This document shows, one piece after another, positions 46,740 through 55,950 of a stretch of 64,000 nucleotides of DNA (position 1 is the first letter of the stretch; every line of letters begins with the position of its first letter). Source of the stretch: Microscillaceae bacterium (GTDB taxonomy: Bacteria > Bacteroidota > Bacteroidia > Cytophagales > Microscillaceae); NCBI GenBank assembly GCA_011390205.1, contig JAABSX010000011.1, positions 1-64,000 on the forward strand. Direction: 5' to 3'. The position numbers and the translations under genes are program-made. Under the pieces are notes generated by a model that ran no database searches, was not told the origin of the DNA, and was given only the letters and a program-made list of their open reading frames with translations.

Positions 46740-46867
46740 GGTAAATATCATATTTTTTACCTTAAAATTAATAAAAAAAGCAGACAACAGCAGTATCACA
46801 AGGCTAAAAAATCAAATTGCTTGGCATACTTTTCCTGTATTTCCTTTTCCTCTGATCGAAATTGGGC

Positions 46868-48061
46868 TCAGTCTATCAGCACATCTTGATAGACTTTGGC
46901 ATATTGCTCTATGCCTTGGCTCAAGCTAAAATATGATTCGGCTGCTTTTTGAAGTACCTCTGGCGAAATCTGTGTCAGTGTTTTTAGTTTTTTGACAGAT
47001 TTTCTGAGTGTATCCTCCGAAAAATCAGGCAGCAGCAAACCTAAGTCATATCTTTCAAAGAGGTAGGGGTGGTCACCTACACCGTCATTGGTGATGACAG
47101 GGATGCCCATGGCCAGTATTTCACCCATTTTAGTAGCGGAAGAGGCTTTTTTGGAAAACAAGGGTTTGATAAAAAAAATAGATACTTCAGATGCTAAGAG
47201 CATTTTGGGTACTTCTGCTCTTTCGGCAGGGCCAATATCAATTTGTGAGATTGGCACACCTTGTTTTTGGGCCTCTACTTGAATGATTTCGGGCTTGTCT
47301 GTGGTGATGAAGCACATTTTTGCATTGGGCTTTTCATCTAAGACCTTTCTAAAAAAAGCCAGCATTTCGGGCAGCATATACCAAGTGCCTACCGAGCCGA
47401 GGTAAGAGAGTGTGTAGGTCTTTTCGGCTTTAGCAGCATATTTTTGTGGGTCAAACAGGTCTAAATCTACACAACAAGGGATTACTTGGATGGGAGCAAG
47501 CTTGGGCAAGCCCCAAGTTTTGATTTCATCTTTGGCATGGTGTGTCAGGCTGATGGTATGGTCTGCCTCTTGCAAAAACTGTTTTTCTTGTTTTTTAAAA
47601 AATTGATAGACTCGCGCAAACACAGGATTTTTTAGATTCCAAAGCCCTCCATCTACCCGCTCATCTGCCCAAAAACCCCGCATATCAAAGATAAATTTTA
47701 CACCAAACTTTCGTTTCATTTTCTTACCTATCAGTGCTGCGATGTAGCTGCGGCAGTGTATGATGTCAAAGTTATTTTGCTGGTGAAGTCGGAAGGCTTT
47801 TTTTTGAAGTTGGTAAATGTCTTTGAGGGTAGAGAGTACGGGGGGCTTTTTGGTATAAAACACATACTCCCAGTTGATTTGGTGTTTTTCTGTGATTTGG
47901 GCAATGAGTGCATGCCTTTTTATAAAATTTTCCTTTTTTTCTGTGCTCAGTATCGTGATTTGCTGCCCCTTCTGGCTTAGCCCAATGAGGTAGGGCAGCA
48001 CTTGTGATTGCCCGAGGGGGTCGGTCATTCCGTCATAAGAGATATATAAAATTTGTGGCAT
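46868..48061 (-). CDS. Glycosyltransferase, GT4 family
   Basis: A 397-residue GT-B enzyme. The N-terminal domain begins MPQILYISYDGMTDPLGQSQ and contains IIHCRSYIAALIG and FDMRGFWADERVDGG. The C-terminal nucleotide-sugar domain has the S-YLGSVGTWY loop, then SSATKMGEILAMGIPVITNDGVGDH, in which Glu is the sugar-nucleotide contact of GT4 enzymes. It probably adds a sugar during polysaccharide or glycolipid synthesis. The substrate is unknown and no polysaccharide cluster surrounds it. Confidence 0.9.
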   Translation of the reverse strand: MPQILYISYDGMTDPLGQSQVLPYLIGLSQKGQQITILSTEKKENFIKRHALIAQITEKHQINWEYVFYTKKPPVLSTLKDIYQLQKKAFRLHQQNNFDIIHCRSYIAALIGKKMKRKFGVKFIFDMRGFWADERVDGGLWNLKNPVFARVYQFFKKQEKQFLQEADHTISLTHHAKDEIKTWGLPKLAPIQVIPCCVDLDLFDPQKYAAKAEKTYTLSYLGSVGTWYMLPEMLAFFRKVLDEKPNAKMCFITTDKPEIIQVEAQKQGVPISQIDIGPAERAEVPKMLLASEVSIFFIKPLFSKKASSATKMGEILAMGIPVITNDGVGDHPYLFERYDLGLLLPDFSEDTLRKSVKKLKTLTQISPEVLQKAAESYFSLSQGIEQYAKVYQDVLID

Positions 48062-48144
48062 AAAAGTTACTTGATTCTAGAGATAAGATAGACAGTGTAT
48101 TGGGTGATGTATGTATCTATTTTTGGGTATGATTAAATCAGAAA

Positions 48145-49251
48145 TCAATCTAAGGAGGGCAATTTCAACTTAAAAGTAGTGCCTTTCCCCAGTATTGTAT
48201 CATAATCTATACTTCCTTGTAGCCTTTGTGTGAGCACTTTGATGATAGACAGCCCTAGGCCTGTAGAAGTCTCACCTCCTGTGGGTTTGGCAGATAGTTT
48301 TTGAAATTTTTTAAACATCTTTTTTTGATCTTCGGGGCTGATGCCAGGTCCTTGGTCTTTTACAGAGATGATGACTTGATTTTTATGCTGCTCGAGATTG
48401 ATGAAGACCTTTTTATCTTTTGGCGAAAATTTGAGTGCATTAGAGATAAGATTATCTAAAATACGGGTGAGGTGTTCGCTGTCTGTTTTGAGTGTAATGG
48501 GTGTATCTTGCTCAAAAGATATTTGGATGTTTTTTTTGTCAGCAATGCTTTGCTGGTGCATGCTGATGGTCTCTTTGATAAAGTCAGATAACTCAATCTC
48601 TTTGATGTAAAGTGGCTCACAATCAGCCTCATAGGCATTGATAGTGAGGATGTCTTCTATAAGTTTTTGTCCGCTTTCTACAGCCTTTTCTATCATTTCT
48701 ACTTGTTCCTTTTGCTCCTGATTAAGTGTGCCTACAAGGGGGAGAAGCTGCACAAGCCCTTGCACTCTATTGAGGGGGGCTTTGAGGTCATGGGCCACAA
48801 TGCTCATGAGGTAGTTTTGTGTTTCTGTCAGTTCTCTGAGGTCTGTTTTTTGTTTTTCGAGGGCTTTTTGTGAATGAAATAATTTGAGGTTAGACTTGAC
48901 CCTTGCCTCTACAAGAGCAGCGCTCCATGGCTCAATGATAAAATCTGTAACTCCCTTTGAGAGGGCATGGGCCACAGTATCTGAGGTAGCATCTGAGGGC
49001 AGGCAGAGCAGCACGGGCACAGAATCGGAGATATTTTCTTTCCTTTTTAGTGTGTGAAGGTATTCTAAATAATTGGGTAATTGCCCATCCAATATCAAAA
49101 GACAGAGCAAGCTACTCAATTTGATTTGTTCGGGAGACAATTCTAGGGCATTGTATCTCTCTACTTGATAATCTTGTGCGAAGGTATCAATAGATTCGGC
49201 GATGGCATCAAGAGCGTTCTTGTGTGCATCTAGCAATAAAATATGATTCAT
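48145..49251 (-). CDS. Receiver-like domain fused to histidine kinase
   Basis: A 368-residue soluble protein. Residues 1-120 form a receiver fold with Asp near 55 (LLILDGQLPN), but the acidic pocket is reduced (LLLDAHKNA instead of a DD or ED pair) and the conserved Lys is replaced (FIIEPWS). After a coiled coil, HisKA has SIVAHDLKAPLNRVQG and the HATPase has NLISNALKFS, KDQGPGIS and STGLGLSII. The kinase looks intact; the receiver may be a pseudo-receiver. No output regulator is adjacent. Confidence 0.9.
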   Translation of the reverse strand: MNHILLLDAHKNALDAIAESIDTFAQDYQVERYNALELSPEQIKLSSLLCLLILDGQLPNYLEYLHTLKRKENISDSVPVLLCLPSDATSDTVAHALSKGVTDFIIEPWSAALVEARVKSNLKLFHSQKALEKQKTDLRELTETQNYLMSIVAHDLKAPLNRVQGLVQLLPLVGTLNQEQKEQVEMIEKAVESGQKLIEDILTINAYEADCEPLYIKEIELSDFIKETISMHQQSIADKKNIQISFEQDTPITLKTDSEHLTRILDNLISNALKFSPKDKKVFINLEQHKNQVIISVKDQGPGISPEDQKKMFKKFQKLSAKPTGGETSTGLGLSIIKVLTQRLQGSIDYDTILGKGTTFKLKLPSLD

Positions 49252-49346
49252 ACCCTTTAATATCAGTTTAAGATTATAAAATTACATTTTTCGGAATATA
49301 TAGTTTCAGGAAAAAGCAAAATATGTTTTGTTTACTTCTCAGGTTT

Positions 49347-50279
49347 CTAAGGCTCTAGGTCTTTTTCCTTGTCTTTCTTTCCAAATACGGATATCTGAAA
49401 GTATTTTTTAGGATTCTCACGTAGGTCTATAAAAAGCTTGTCTGCATTCTCTGAGACCTTGTTGATGTTATTGTAAAGAGAGTCATTATTTGCCAAAGCA
49501 CCAAGTGTTCCTTCTCCATCATTTACTTTTTGTAAGATTTGGTGAAGGTTTGCCATAGAGGCATTGAGCTCTTTGGTGGCTTTTTCTAGCTCTAGCCTAT
49601 TAAATTTGCGTGTGAGTGAGTCCATGTTGCTCGCAATAGGGTGAAACTGTCTTTCTAAATTTATCAGCGATGCCGAAAGCTGCCGCATATTTTTCAGTGT
49701 CTGGTTAATATCATCTTTTGCAAGTGTATTTTTGAGGCTTCCCGAGATTTCATTGAAGTTTTTGAGCATCTCACTCATATCTCCCCTTGATTGGGCAAGG
49801 GCTTGCACGACTTTATTGACGCTGCCCATGATAGAGTCTGCTTGTGCAATGAGCGGGTCAGCTTTTTGGCTCAGCTCCGAAATAAGTCCTTCATTCTTTT
49901 TGGCTTTGAGGGTATCTCCATTTTCTAAGATACGCTTGATTTTACCTACTTCTAAGTCTATCATTTTCCCGCCCAGTAATCCATTGTCAGTAAGTATAGC
50001 CACAGATTGCTCTCCGAGCTGTAAGTCGTTCCGAATCTCTAGGGTAAGCACCAGCTTGTTGTTTTGCTCCTGCAAAATCTCAATGGCGGCCACTCTGCCT
50101 ACATTGAATCCATTAAGCTGTATGGGGTTAGAGATAGTAAGCCCCTCCACACTGTCATAGACCACAAAGTAAGTATTGGTGCTAGATAAGAAATCCGAGC
50201 CTTTTAAAAAATTAAACCCTGTATAGAGCATCACACTAGAGACTAATGCAAGCAAACCTATCTTAAATTCTTTAGACAT
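49347..50279 (-). CDS. MCE-domain lipid transport protein, MlaD-like
   Basis: A 310-residue protein with one N-terminal membrane anchor (IGLLALVSSVMLYTGFNFL), an MCE domain at about 37-115 (VYDSVEGLTISNPIQLNGFNVGRV, later DNGLLGGKMIDLEVG) and a long helical tail. MCE proteins form hexameric rings that carry phospholipids between the inner and outer membranes with an MlaFE-type ABC transporter, which is not encoded next to it here. The amidase gene lies upstream on the same strand, as in several Bacteroidota. Confidence 0.93.
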   Translation of the reverse strand: MSKEFKIGLLALVSSVMLYTGFNFLKGSDFLSSTNTYFVVYDSVEGLTISNPIQLNGFNVGRVAAIEILQEQNNKLVLTLEIRNDLQLGEQSVAILTDNGLLGGKMIDLEVGKIKRILENGDTLKAKKNEGLISELSQKADPLIAQADSIMGSVNKVVQALAQSRGDMSEMLKNFNEISGSLKNTLAKDDINQTLKNMRQLSASLINLERQFHPIASNMDSLTRKFNRLELEKATKELNASMANLHQILQKVNDGEGTLGALANNDSLYNNINKVSENADKLFIDLRENPKKYFQISVFGKKDKEKDLEP

Positions 50280-50571
50280 ATTGTTATTGGCTAATGGTAA
50301 AGTATATGGTGTTTTTTAGTTAAGTACTTAAACCTATTTGGTTTGTATTATTTTTTGTATGATGTATTGTAGTTAGCACATTTACTTGTAAGTTTTTAAT
50401 TGTGTGCTTTTCACAATTCTCATACGAAGGTAATTCGAGATTGATTTTCTAATTACAAAATATCATAAGACCATGATTTGTTTGAATGCTGTCAGTTTGG
50501 ATAATTCTTTCAATTCTCAAACGCACTAAATGAATAATCGTGTATTTCAAAGGCTCACTATCATCTGCCCG

Positions 50572-51393
50572 TCAGTGAAGTTCTTCTTTATATGCTTTGA
50601 TGGCACGATAAATCGCCGATGCCAAATATACTTGATTTTGTGTATTTCGTAAATACTTTTCCTCTTCTGGATTAGATAAAAACCCTAGCTCTATCAATAA
50701 ACTGGGCATTGTCGTCTTTGCCAACACCACAAAGCCCGCTTGTTTTACACCCCTAGATGTCCTGTTTGCTTTGTTTCTAAGCTGATAATCTATCTTATGC
50801 GCCAAGTTGAGGCTATTGCCAAGGTGCGTCTCTTGTCGGAGAGAGAGTAAAATGTAAGATTGCGGCGAGTTCGGGTCAAAGCCCTCATAATATGCCTGAT
50901 AATCTGCTTCTTTGAGGATAGAGGCATTTTCACGTTTTGCTACTTCTAAATTTTCTTCACTTTTGTGCAGCCCCATGACATATACTTCAGTACCTTTGAT
51001 AGATTGTCGGTAAGTTGCACTTCCTCCCACAGAGTTACAGTGAATAGAGATAAACAAGTCTGCACGGTTTTCATTGGCTATCTCTGCACGTCTGCGGAGG
51101 GTTACGAATTTATCACTTAATCGGGTATAAATAATTTTAGTATTGGGGATATTGGCTTTGATGATTCTGCCCAATGTCAGGCTGACTTCCAGGGCGATGT
51201 CTTTCTCGTGTGTCTGTACGCCTAGCGTGCCTGGGTCTTTTCCTCCGTGCCCTGGGTCTATCACGATGATGAACTCCTTATTAGACTCTGGAAGGGGTGA
51301 AAAGACTACAAAACTACATAAGCCAAGCAGTAAAAGTATGGCAACACTAAATAAGTGTGAAAAAAAGTTAAAAAAAGGCTTCTTAAAATACAC
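50572..51393 (-). CDS. N-acetylmuramoyl-L-alanine amidase
   Basis: A 273-residue Amidase_3 protein. The N-terminal hydrophobic segment (about 12-32) is a signal anchor. Zinc ligands are recognisable in VIDPGHGGKDPG (His49) and in the region of the FISIHCNS motif; the catalytic Glu is in LLIELGFLSNPEEE. It cleaves stem peptides from peptidoglycan during daughter-cell separation. The start is probably GTG at 51393, and the divergent LptD-like gene begins 52 bases away. Confidence 0.93.
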   Translation of the reverse strand: MYFKKPFFNFFSHLFSVAILLLLGLCSFVVFSPLPESNKEFIIVIDPGHGGKDPGTLGVQTHEKDIALEVSLTLGRIIKANIPNTKIIYTRLSDKFVTLRRRAEIANENRADLFISIHCNSVGGSATYRQSIKGTEVYVMGLHKSEENLEVAKRENASILKEADYQAYYEGFDPNSPQSYILLSLRQETHLGNSLNLAHKIDYQLRNKANRTSRGVKQAGFVVLAKTTMPSLLIELGFLSNPEEEKYLRNTQNQVYLASAIYRAIKAYKEELH

Positions 51394-51445
51394 AATCTTT
51401 TGGGTTGGGTGAATATTTACTACTTTTACACAAAATTAGAAGTTT

Positions 51446-54211
51446 TTGTGCAAGATTTTAAGTTTTACAAATTATTTTAATCTTATCAACATCATAAAGT
51501 ACATATCTCACCAAAGAAGCCCTCTGCATTGGCTACTGTTATTTCTTTTCTTTTGCTGTCTGCCTTCACTGGTAGAGGCGCAGGAAAGTACACTGACAGA
51601 TAGCACCCAAGCCAAAGCTACTGACAGCTTGGAGATAAAAAACGAGGGCATAGAAACGACCATTGCTTACACTGCCGAAGACTCAATCGTTTCTAACCTT
51701 ATCAATAACACAGTCTATCTCTACGGCAAGGCTACAGTTACTTATGGAGAGATTTCACTCAATGCAGAGCAGATAGAAATTAACCAAAACACCAAAGTAG
51801 TGGTGGCTCGAGGGATGGCCGATTCCACAGGTAAATACAGGGGAAACCCCGTATTTACGCAGGGCTCAGAAAGCTATGAAGCAGACTCAATGCGTTATAA
51901 TTTTGAAACCAAGAAGGGTGTAGTCATTGGCATCGTTACACAGCAAGGGGAAGGATACATACAAAGCGACAAGGCAAAACGCTTAGAAGATGGGATAATG
52001 TTTGCCTCAGGAAACCGCTACACTACCTGTAACCTGAAGCATCCTCACTGGTATATCAATACCAATAAAATTAAAATGATACCTGGCAAGCAGGTCGTCA
52101 GCGGGCCTTTTAATTTGGTACTTTCTGACGTGCCTACACCCTTGGGCTTTGCCTTCGGGATTTTTCCTTTTGTAGATAAACAAAAGTCAGGAATTATTTT
52201 TCCCACTTATGGAGAATCTGCAGACAGGGGGTTTTTTCTGAGAAATGGAGGTTATTACTGGTATATCAATGAATATGTAACCCTGGATGTACGAGGGGAG
52301 ATTTACACCAATGGCTCTTATGGGCTAGAAGTAGCAGTGCCCTACCGCAAGCGATACCGCTACAGTGGCAGCAGCTCTGTGAGATACAGCAAGCGATTTC
52401 AAGGAGAAGGAGATGAGAAAGCTGATTTTACAGATTTTTGGATTAGGTGGAGTCATGTGCCAGTGCCAAGAGGCAAAAGCTCTTTCTCGGCATCTGTTAA
52501 TTTTGGTACTTCTCGCTTTAACCAAAGAAATTCATTTAACCCTCAAGACCAGCTCTCAAATAACTTTAGCTCTAATATCTCTTACAATACTTCATTTAAA
52601 GTAGGAGATACCCCCGTAACGCTTGGGCTTGCTGCACGCCAAGACCAAAACAGCCGCACCAACGTAATGAATGTTACGCTGCCTTCTCTCAACCTGACCG
52701 TAAACCGAATCTATCCATTCAAGAAAAAAGGAGAAACTGCCCGCAATTTTATACAAAAACTCAATTTTAACTATAGCTTCACTGCCTTGGCAAAATTTAC
52801 CAACCAGCCCCTCAACTACAACTCATTCCCCTTTACGCTCGGCAACCGCCCCTTAGGCAGCAACGGCGAGCCTATCCCTAGTGATTCTTTGCAGCTTGAT
52901 TTTAATTTTGCAAACCTGTCAGAGATTGCCAAAAATGCCCGTATAGGAGGCATACACACCATCCCGATTAGCACCAGTATCAAGTTCTTAAAGGCTTTTA
53001 GCTTCAACCCTAGCTTTACTTACACAGAGGCTTGGTATCCTAAGCAGCTAGATTACACCTATAACCCCGCTGACACCACTGTGCGTGTAGATACCCTTGC
53101 TGGCTTCCGAAGGGTCTATTCTTACTCCACAGGAGCAAGCCTTACCACACGTATCTATGGGATATTTAACCTCAATGTAAATAAAAAAGACCGTTATTTT
53201 CAATCTATCAGGCACACCATAGTCCCTACTATTGGCTTTAGCTACCAGCCCGAACTGGCTGGAGAGGCACAAGGTGTCTATGAGACCGTGCAAGTAGATG
53301 GAGAAGGCAACACTGCATTGCTATCACGGTATGCTGGTTTTGAGCCAGGGGCACCCGCCAATGTAGGTGCATCTGGAGTACTGACCTTTAATGTGCAGAA
53401 TATTTTTGAGGCAAAGGTAAGACCTCGGAAGGATACCGTAGATGAGAAAAAAATCACACTGCTAGACAACCTCTCTTTTGGTGGAAGTTATAACTTGGTC
53501 AGAGATTCACTCAAACTTTCTAATATCTCAATCGCAGCACGTACCAAACTCCTAAACCTCATAGATTTTAATTTTACGGGCTCACTTGACCCCTATGTGT
53601 ACCGTATCTTAGAAGCAGATGAAGACGGCAACATAACCCGCCAAGCACGTGTCAATAAATATACTTGGCAAGAAGGCAGAGGCATCGGGCAGCTCAGTAA
53701 CTTTAATGTGTCTATGGGTTTTAGCCTCACACCACAGACTTTTAAAAATGGTGTAGAGAAAAAAGCCCAAGCCACCAAAGATGATTCACAAAAAACCATC
53801 GGCAGAAACATCACCGAGGGCGAATCTATGGAGCTACAAAGAATCGCTAATAACCCTGATGAATATATTGATTTTGACATCCCTTGGTCTTTAAATATTA
53901 ACTATAACCTGAGCTACAACAAGACGGGCTTTTTGGAGAGCCGAGTAAGCCAAAAGCTCAACCTCAGAGGAGATGTAAGCCTTAGCGAAACTTGGAAGAT
54001 AGGCTTCCAGACGGGCTATGATTTTGACCTAAAGCAGGTCAGTTTTACCAATATAGACATCTCCAAAGACTTGCATTGCTGGGATATGCGTATCAACTGG
54101 AATCCCTTCGGGCAGTTTAAATCTTATTCTTTTGACCTCCGTGTAAAGTCTAGTATCTTGCAAGATTTGAAAATATCTCGCCGCCGTAGCTTCTATGACC
54201 GCAATTTTTAA
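51446..54211 (+). CDS. LptD-like outer membrane LPS assembly protein
   Basis: A 921-residue outer membrane protein. A signal peptide precedes VEAQ; then comes an OstA/LptA-like beta-jellyroll (YLYGKATVTYGEISLNAEQIEI, 90-200) and a large C-terminal barrel ending in an aromatic pattern. By family it forms the LPS translocon at the outer membrane with LptE. The start seems to be TTG at 51446, preceded in frame by a stop, since no ATG occurs before the signal peptide. It is divergent from the amidase, an arrangement common in the phylum. Confidence 0.9.
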   Translation: MCKILSFTNYFNLINIIKYISHQRSPLHWLLLFLFFCCLPSLVEAQESTLTDSTQAKATDSLEIKNEGIETTIAYTAEDSIVSNLINNTVYLYGKATVTYGEISLNAEQIEINQNTKVVVARGMADSTGKYRGNPVFTQGSESYEADSMRYNFETKKGVVIGIVTQQGEGYIQSDKAKRLEDGIMFASGNRYTTCNLKHPHWYINTNKIKMIPGKQVVSGPFNLVLSDVPTPLGFAFGIFPFVDKQKSGIIFPTYGESADRGFFLRNGGYYWYINEYVTLDVRGEIYTNGSYGLEVAVPYRKRYRYSGSSSVRYSKRFQGEGDEKADFTDFWIRWSHVPVPRGKSSFSASVNFGTSRFNQRNSFNPQDQLSNNFSSNISYNTSFKVGDTPVTLGLAARQDQNSRTNVMNVTLPSLNLTVNRIYPFKKKGETARNFIQKLNFNYSFTALAKFTNQPLNYNSFPFTLGNRPLGSNGEPIPSDSLQLDFNFANLSEIAKNARIGGIHTIPISTSIKFLKAFSFNPSFTYTEAWYPKQLDYTYNPADTTVRVDTLAGFRRVYSYSTGASLTTRIYGIFNLNVNKKDRYFQSIRHTIVPTIGFSYQPELAGEAQGVYETVQVDGEGNTALLSRYAGFEPGAPANVGASGVLTFNVQNIFEAKVRPRKDTVDEKKITLLDNLSFGGSYNLVRDSLKLSNISIAARTKLLNLIDFNFTGSLDPYVYRILEADEDGNITRQARVNKYTWQEGRGIGQLSNFNVSMGFSLTPQTFKNGVEKKAQATKDDSQKTIGRNITEGESMELQRIANNPDEYIDFDIPWSLNINYNLSYNKTGFLESRVSQKLNLRGDVSLSETWKIGFQTGYDFDLKQVSFTNIDISKDLHCWDMRINWNPFGQFKSYSFDLRVKSSILQDLKISRRRSFYDRNF

Positions 54212-54496
54212 CCCAAATCCCAAGAAATCTGTGTGAATCTCTCTTGATAATGCCCACAACAAACGGGCGTGCCAAGATAAAACCTACTTTCTGCACCTTT
54301 CTTTTGGAAATAAATAATTTATCTCAAAAATCCACAAGGTTTCGCGCCTAATGCGTTTCTCTTTCTTCGCCTGGTATTTTCTACAAAGATTCAAAAACCC
54401 ATCAAACACCTTTAAGTGTGGCATCTTTGGCATAAATCAAAGAATATCTGGTGAAGAGTGCGGAAGAATATAAAATACGCTCTATGTGTTTTAAAA
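54212..54496. other. Non-coding spacer after lptD
   Basis: About 285 bp without a supported gene. No repeat or tRNA is seen before the terminator hairpin at 54498-54540. Confidence 0.4.
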
Positions 54497-54497
54497 C

Positions 54498-54540
54498 GAA
54501 AAAAGCCTTCACACTCAAATTAAATTTGAGTGTGAAGGCT
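54498..54540 (-). terminator. Terminator of the Ser-Pro-Arg tRNA unit
   Basis: A perfect 17-bp stem (54504-54520 with 54524-54540) with a 3-base loop is followed on the minus strand by six T. It lies directly after tRNA-Arg. Confidence 0.9.
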
Positions 54541-54551
54541 TTCACGATGTG

Positions 54552-54625
54552 TGATTCCAGATGGGCTCGAACCATCAACCTACTGCTTAGAAGGCAGTTG
54601 CTCTATCCAATTGAGCTATGGAACC
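54552..54625 (-). tRNA. tRNA-Arg(TCT)
   Basis: Full cloverleaf on the minus strand: acceptor GGTTCCA with TGGAATC (one wobble), D arm GCTCAATTGGATAGAGC, anticodon stem ACTGC/GCAGT around loop CTTCTAA (anticodon TCT), T loop TTCGAGC, discriminator A. CCA is not encoded. It is third in a three-tRNA unit. Confidence 0.96.
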
Positions 54626-54662
54626 GTCAATAAACAAAAAAAAGTGCCTTTTGCACTTTTTG

Positions 54663-54737
54663 TCGGGGTGGCAGGATTCGAACCTGCGACCTCCACGTCC
54701 CAAACGTGGCGCGATAACCGAGCTACGCTACACCCCG
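54663..54737 (-). tRNA. tRNA-Pro(TGG)
   Basis: Cloverleaf on the minus strand: acceptor CGGGGTG with CACCCCG, anticodon stem CCACG/CGTGG around TTTGGGA (anticodon TGG), T loop TTCGAAT, discriminator A. It is the middle gene of the unit; CCA is not encoded. Confidence 0.97.
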
Positions 54738-54754
54738 AATCAACTATTAAACTG

Positions 54755-54841
54755 TGGAGAGTGGGGGATTCGAACCCCCGGAGCCAGTTACGGCTCGCAT
54801 GTTTAGCAAACATGTGGTTTCAGCCACTCACCCAACTCTCC
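54755..54841 (-). tRNA. tRNA-Ser(GCT)
   Basis: Cloverleaf on the minus strand with the long variable arm of class II tRNAs: acceptor GGAGAGT with ACTCTCC, anticodon stem CATGT/ACATG around TTGCTAA (anticodon GCT), variable stem GAGCC/GGCTC, T loop TTCGAAT. It is the first gene of the unit. Confidence 0.97.
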
Positions 54842-54862
54842 GTTGTTTATAACTTAGGAGTG

Positions 54863-54893
54863 CAAAATAATGAATAATCTATCAGATTGACAA
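54863..54893 (-). promoter_or_regulatory. Candidate promoter of the tRNA unit
   Basis: On the minus strand TTTG (TTG at 54893-54891), 20 bases, and TTATTTTG (54870-54863) match the Bacteroidota promoter with one mismatch, about 22 bases upstream of tRNA-Ser. Confidence 0.45.
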
Positions 54894-54921
54894 ATTTTTG
54901 GGGAAATATTTCTGATTTTTT

Positions 54922-54952
54922 TTTGACTTACCTGTAAATAAGCCTAAATTTG
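54922..54952 (+). promoter_or_regulatory. Candidate promoter of batB-batC
   Basis: TTTG ending at 54925, 19 bases, and TAAATTTG at 54945-54952 fit the Bacteroidota consensus in both elements and spacing. The predicted start of transcription is about 18 bases before the batB ATG. Confidence 0.7.
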
Positions 54953-54975
54953 AGAAGTGTATTGAATAATATAGT

Positions 54976-55950
54976 ATGTATTGGGATTGGTTTTATAGAT
55001 TTGGCTACTCAGAATTGCTTTGGGTCTTCTTGGGTATGTTGGCTTATACGCTTTATTTATTGCGTGTGCTTCGGCTTGCTTATCAGCTCCAAAATCAAAA
55101 ACGTTGGGTCTTGCTCAAAACCCCTCTGAGGATTTTATATTTTACTTTGTTGATGATAGCCCTTTTAGGGCCTACTTTCGGCACGAGCAAGAAGTATGTC
55201 CAAGCTGTGGGAAAAGATATTTATATCTTACTAGACCTTTCTAACTCTATGTATGCAAGAGATGTATCCCCGTCTCGCTTTGAAAAAGCCCGATTTGAGC
55301 TTAAAAATTTACTACAAGATTTAAAAGCAGACCGTGTAGGCATCATTGGTTTTGCTGAAGAAGCATTCTTAGAATGTCCCCTCACCTATGATTATGGTGC
55401 GTTGCGGCTTTTTTTACAAGGCTTGTCCCCTGGTTTGATAGGGCAAGGCAGCACCGATTTTGGCCCAGCACTTCGGATGGCACTCAAACGTTTTGAAGAT
55501 TCGGAAGAAAAAACACAAAACTATAAATCTAAACTTGTGCTGCTGGTCAGTGACGGAGAAGACTTTGGAGACGATTATTTTTCTACGCTGTCATCTTTTC
55601 AGGCAAGGGGAATCCCTGTGTATGCCCTTGGTATAGGCACAAATGAGGGTGCAAGAATACCTTACAAAAATAATTTTATATACAATACCAAAGGCAAGGC
55701 AGTCGTTTCTAGGCTTCGCTCCACAGGTCTAAAACAAATAGCACAAGATACAAAAGGGCAGTATTTTGCCATCTCTAAATCTCAAAATGAAGCCCCTCAG
55801 CTTTTACAGGCCATCAAAGAAGTACAAGGGCAGAAAATAGACCAGAGAGCCATCAATGTAGCTGACAACAAGTACATTTATTTTTTGTGGGTGGCTCTGG
55901 GACTAATGATGTTTGATTTTATGTTTAAATTAAAAGTATTGACACTATGA
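54976..55950 (+). CDS. batB: BatB-like von Willebrand factor A membrane protein
   Basis: A 324-residue protein with membrane helices near 15-33, 53-69 and 303-320 that enclose a periplasmic or cytoplasmic VWA domain. The MIDAS motif is DLSNS at 87-91, with GSTD and SDGED further on, so metal binding is likely. Bat proteins are linked to aerotolerance and envelope stress in Bacteroidota. It overlaps batC by four bases. The usual moxR, DUF58 and batA genes are absent upstream, where tRNAs are found instead. Confidence 0.92.
   Translation: MYWDWFYRFGYSELLWVFLGMLAYTLYLLRVLRLAYQLQNQKRWVLLKTPLRILYFTLLMIALLGPTFGTSKKYVQAVGKDIYILLDLSNSMYARDVSPSRFEKARFELKNLLQDLKADRVGIIGFAEEAFLECPLTYDYGALRLFLQGLSPGLIGQGSTDFGPALRMALKRFEDSEEKTQNYKSKLVLLVSDGEDFGDDYFSTLSSFQARGIPVYALGIGTNEGARIPYKNNFIYNTKGKAVVSRLRSTGLKQIAQDTKGQYFAISKSQNEAPQLLQAIKEVQGQKIDQRAINVADNKYIYFLWVALGLMMFDFMFKLKVLTL

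Noticed and set aside
49732-50160. 142-codon plus-strand frame opposite the MCE gene
   Set aside because: Shadow frame; the minus-strand protein has a clear MCE domain.
54551-54877. 108-codon plus-strand frame over the tRNA cluster
   Set aside because: It reads through three tRNA genes in antisense; such frames are a known artefact.
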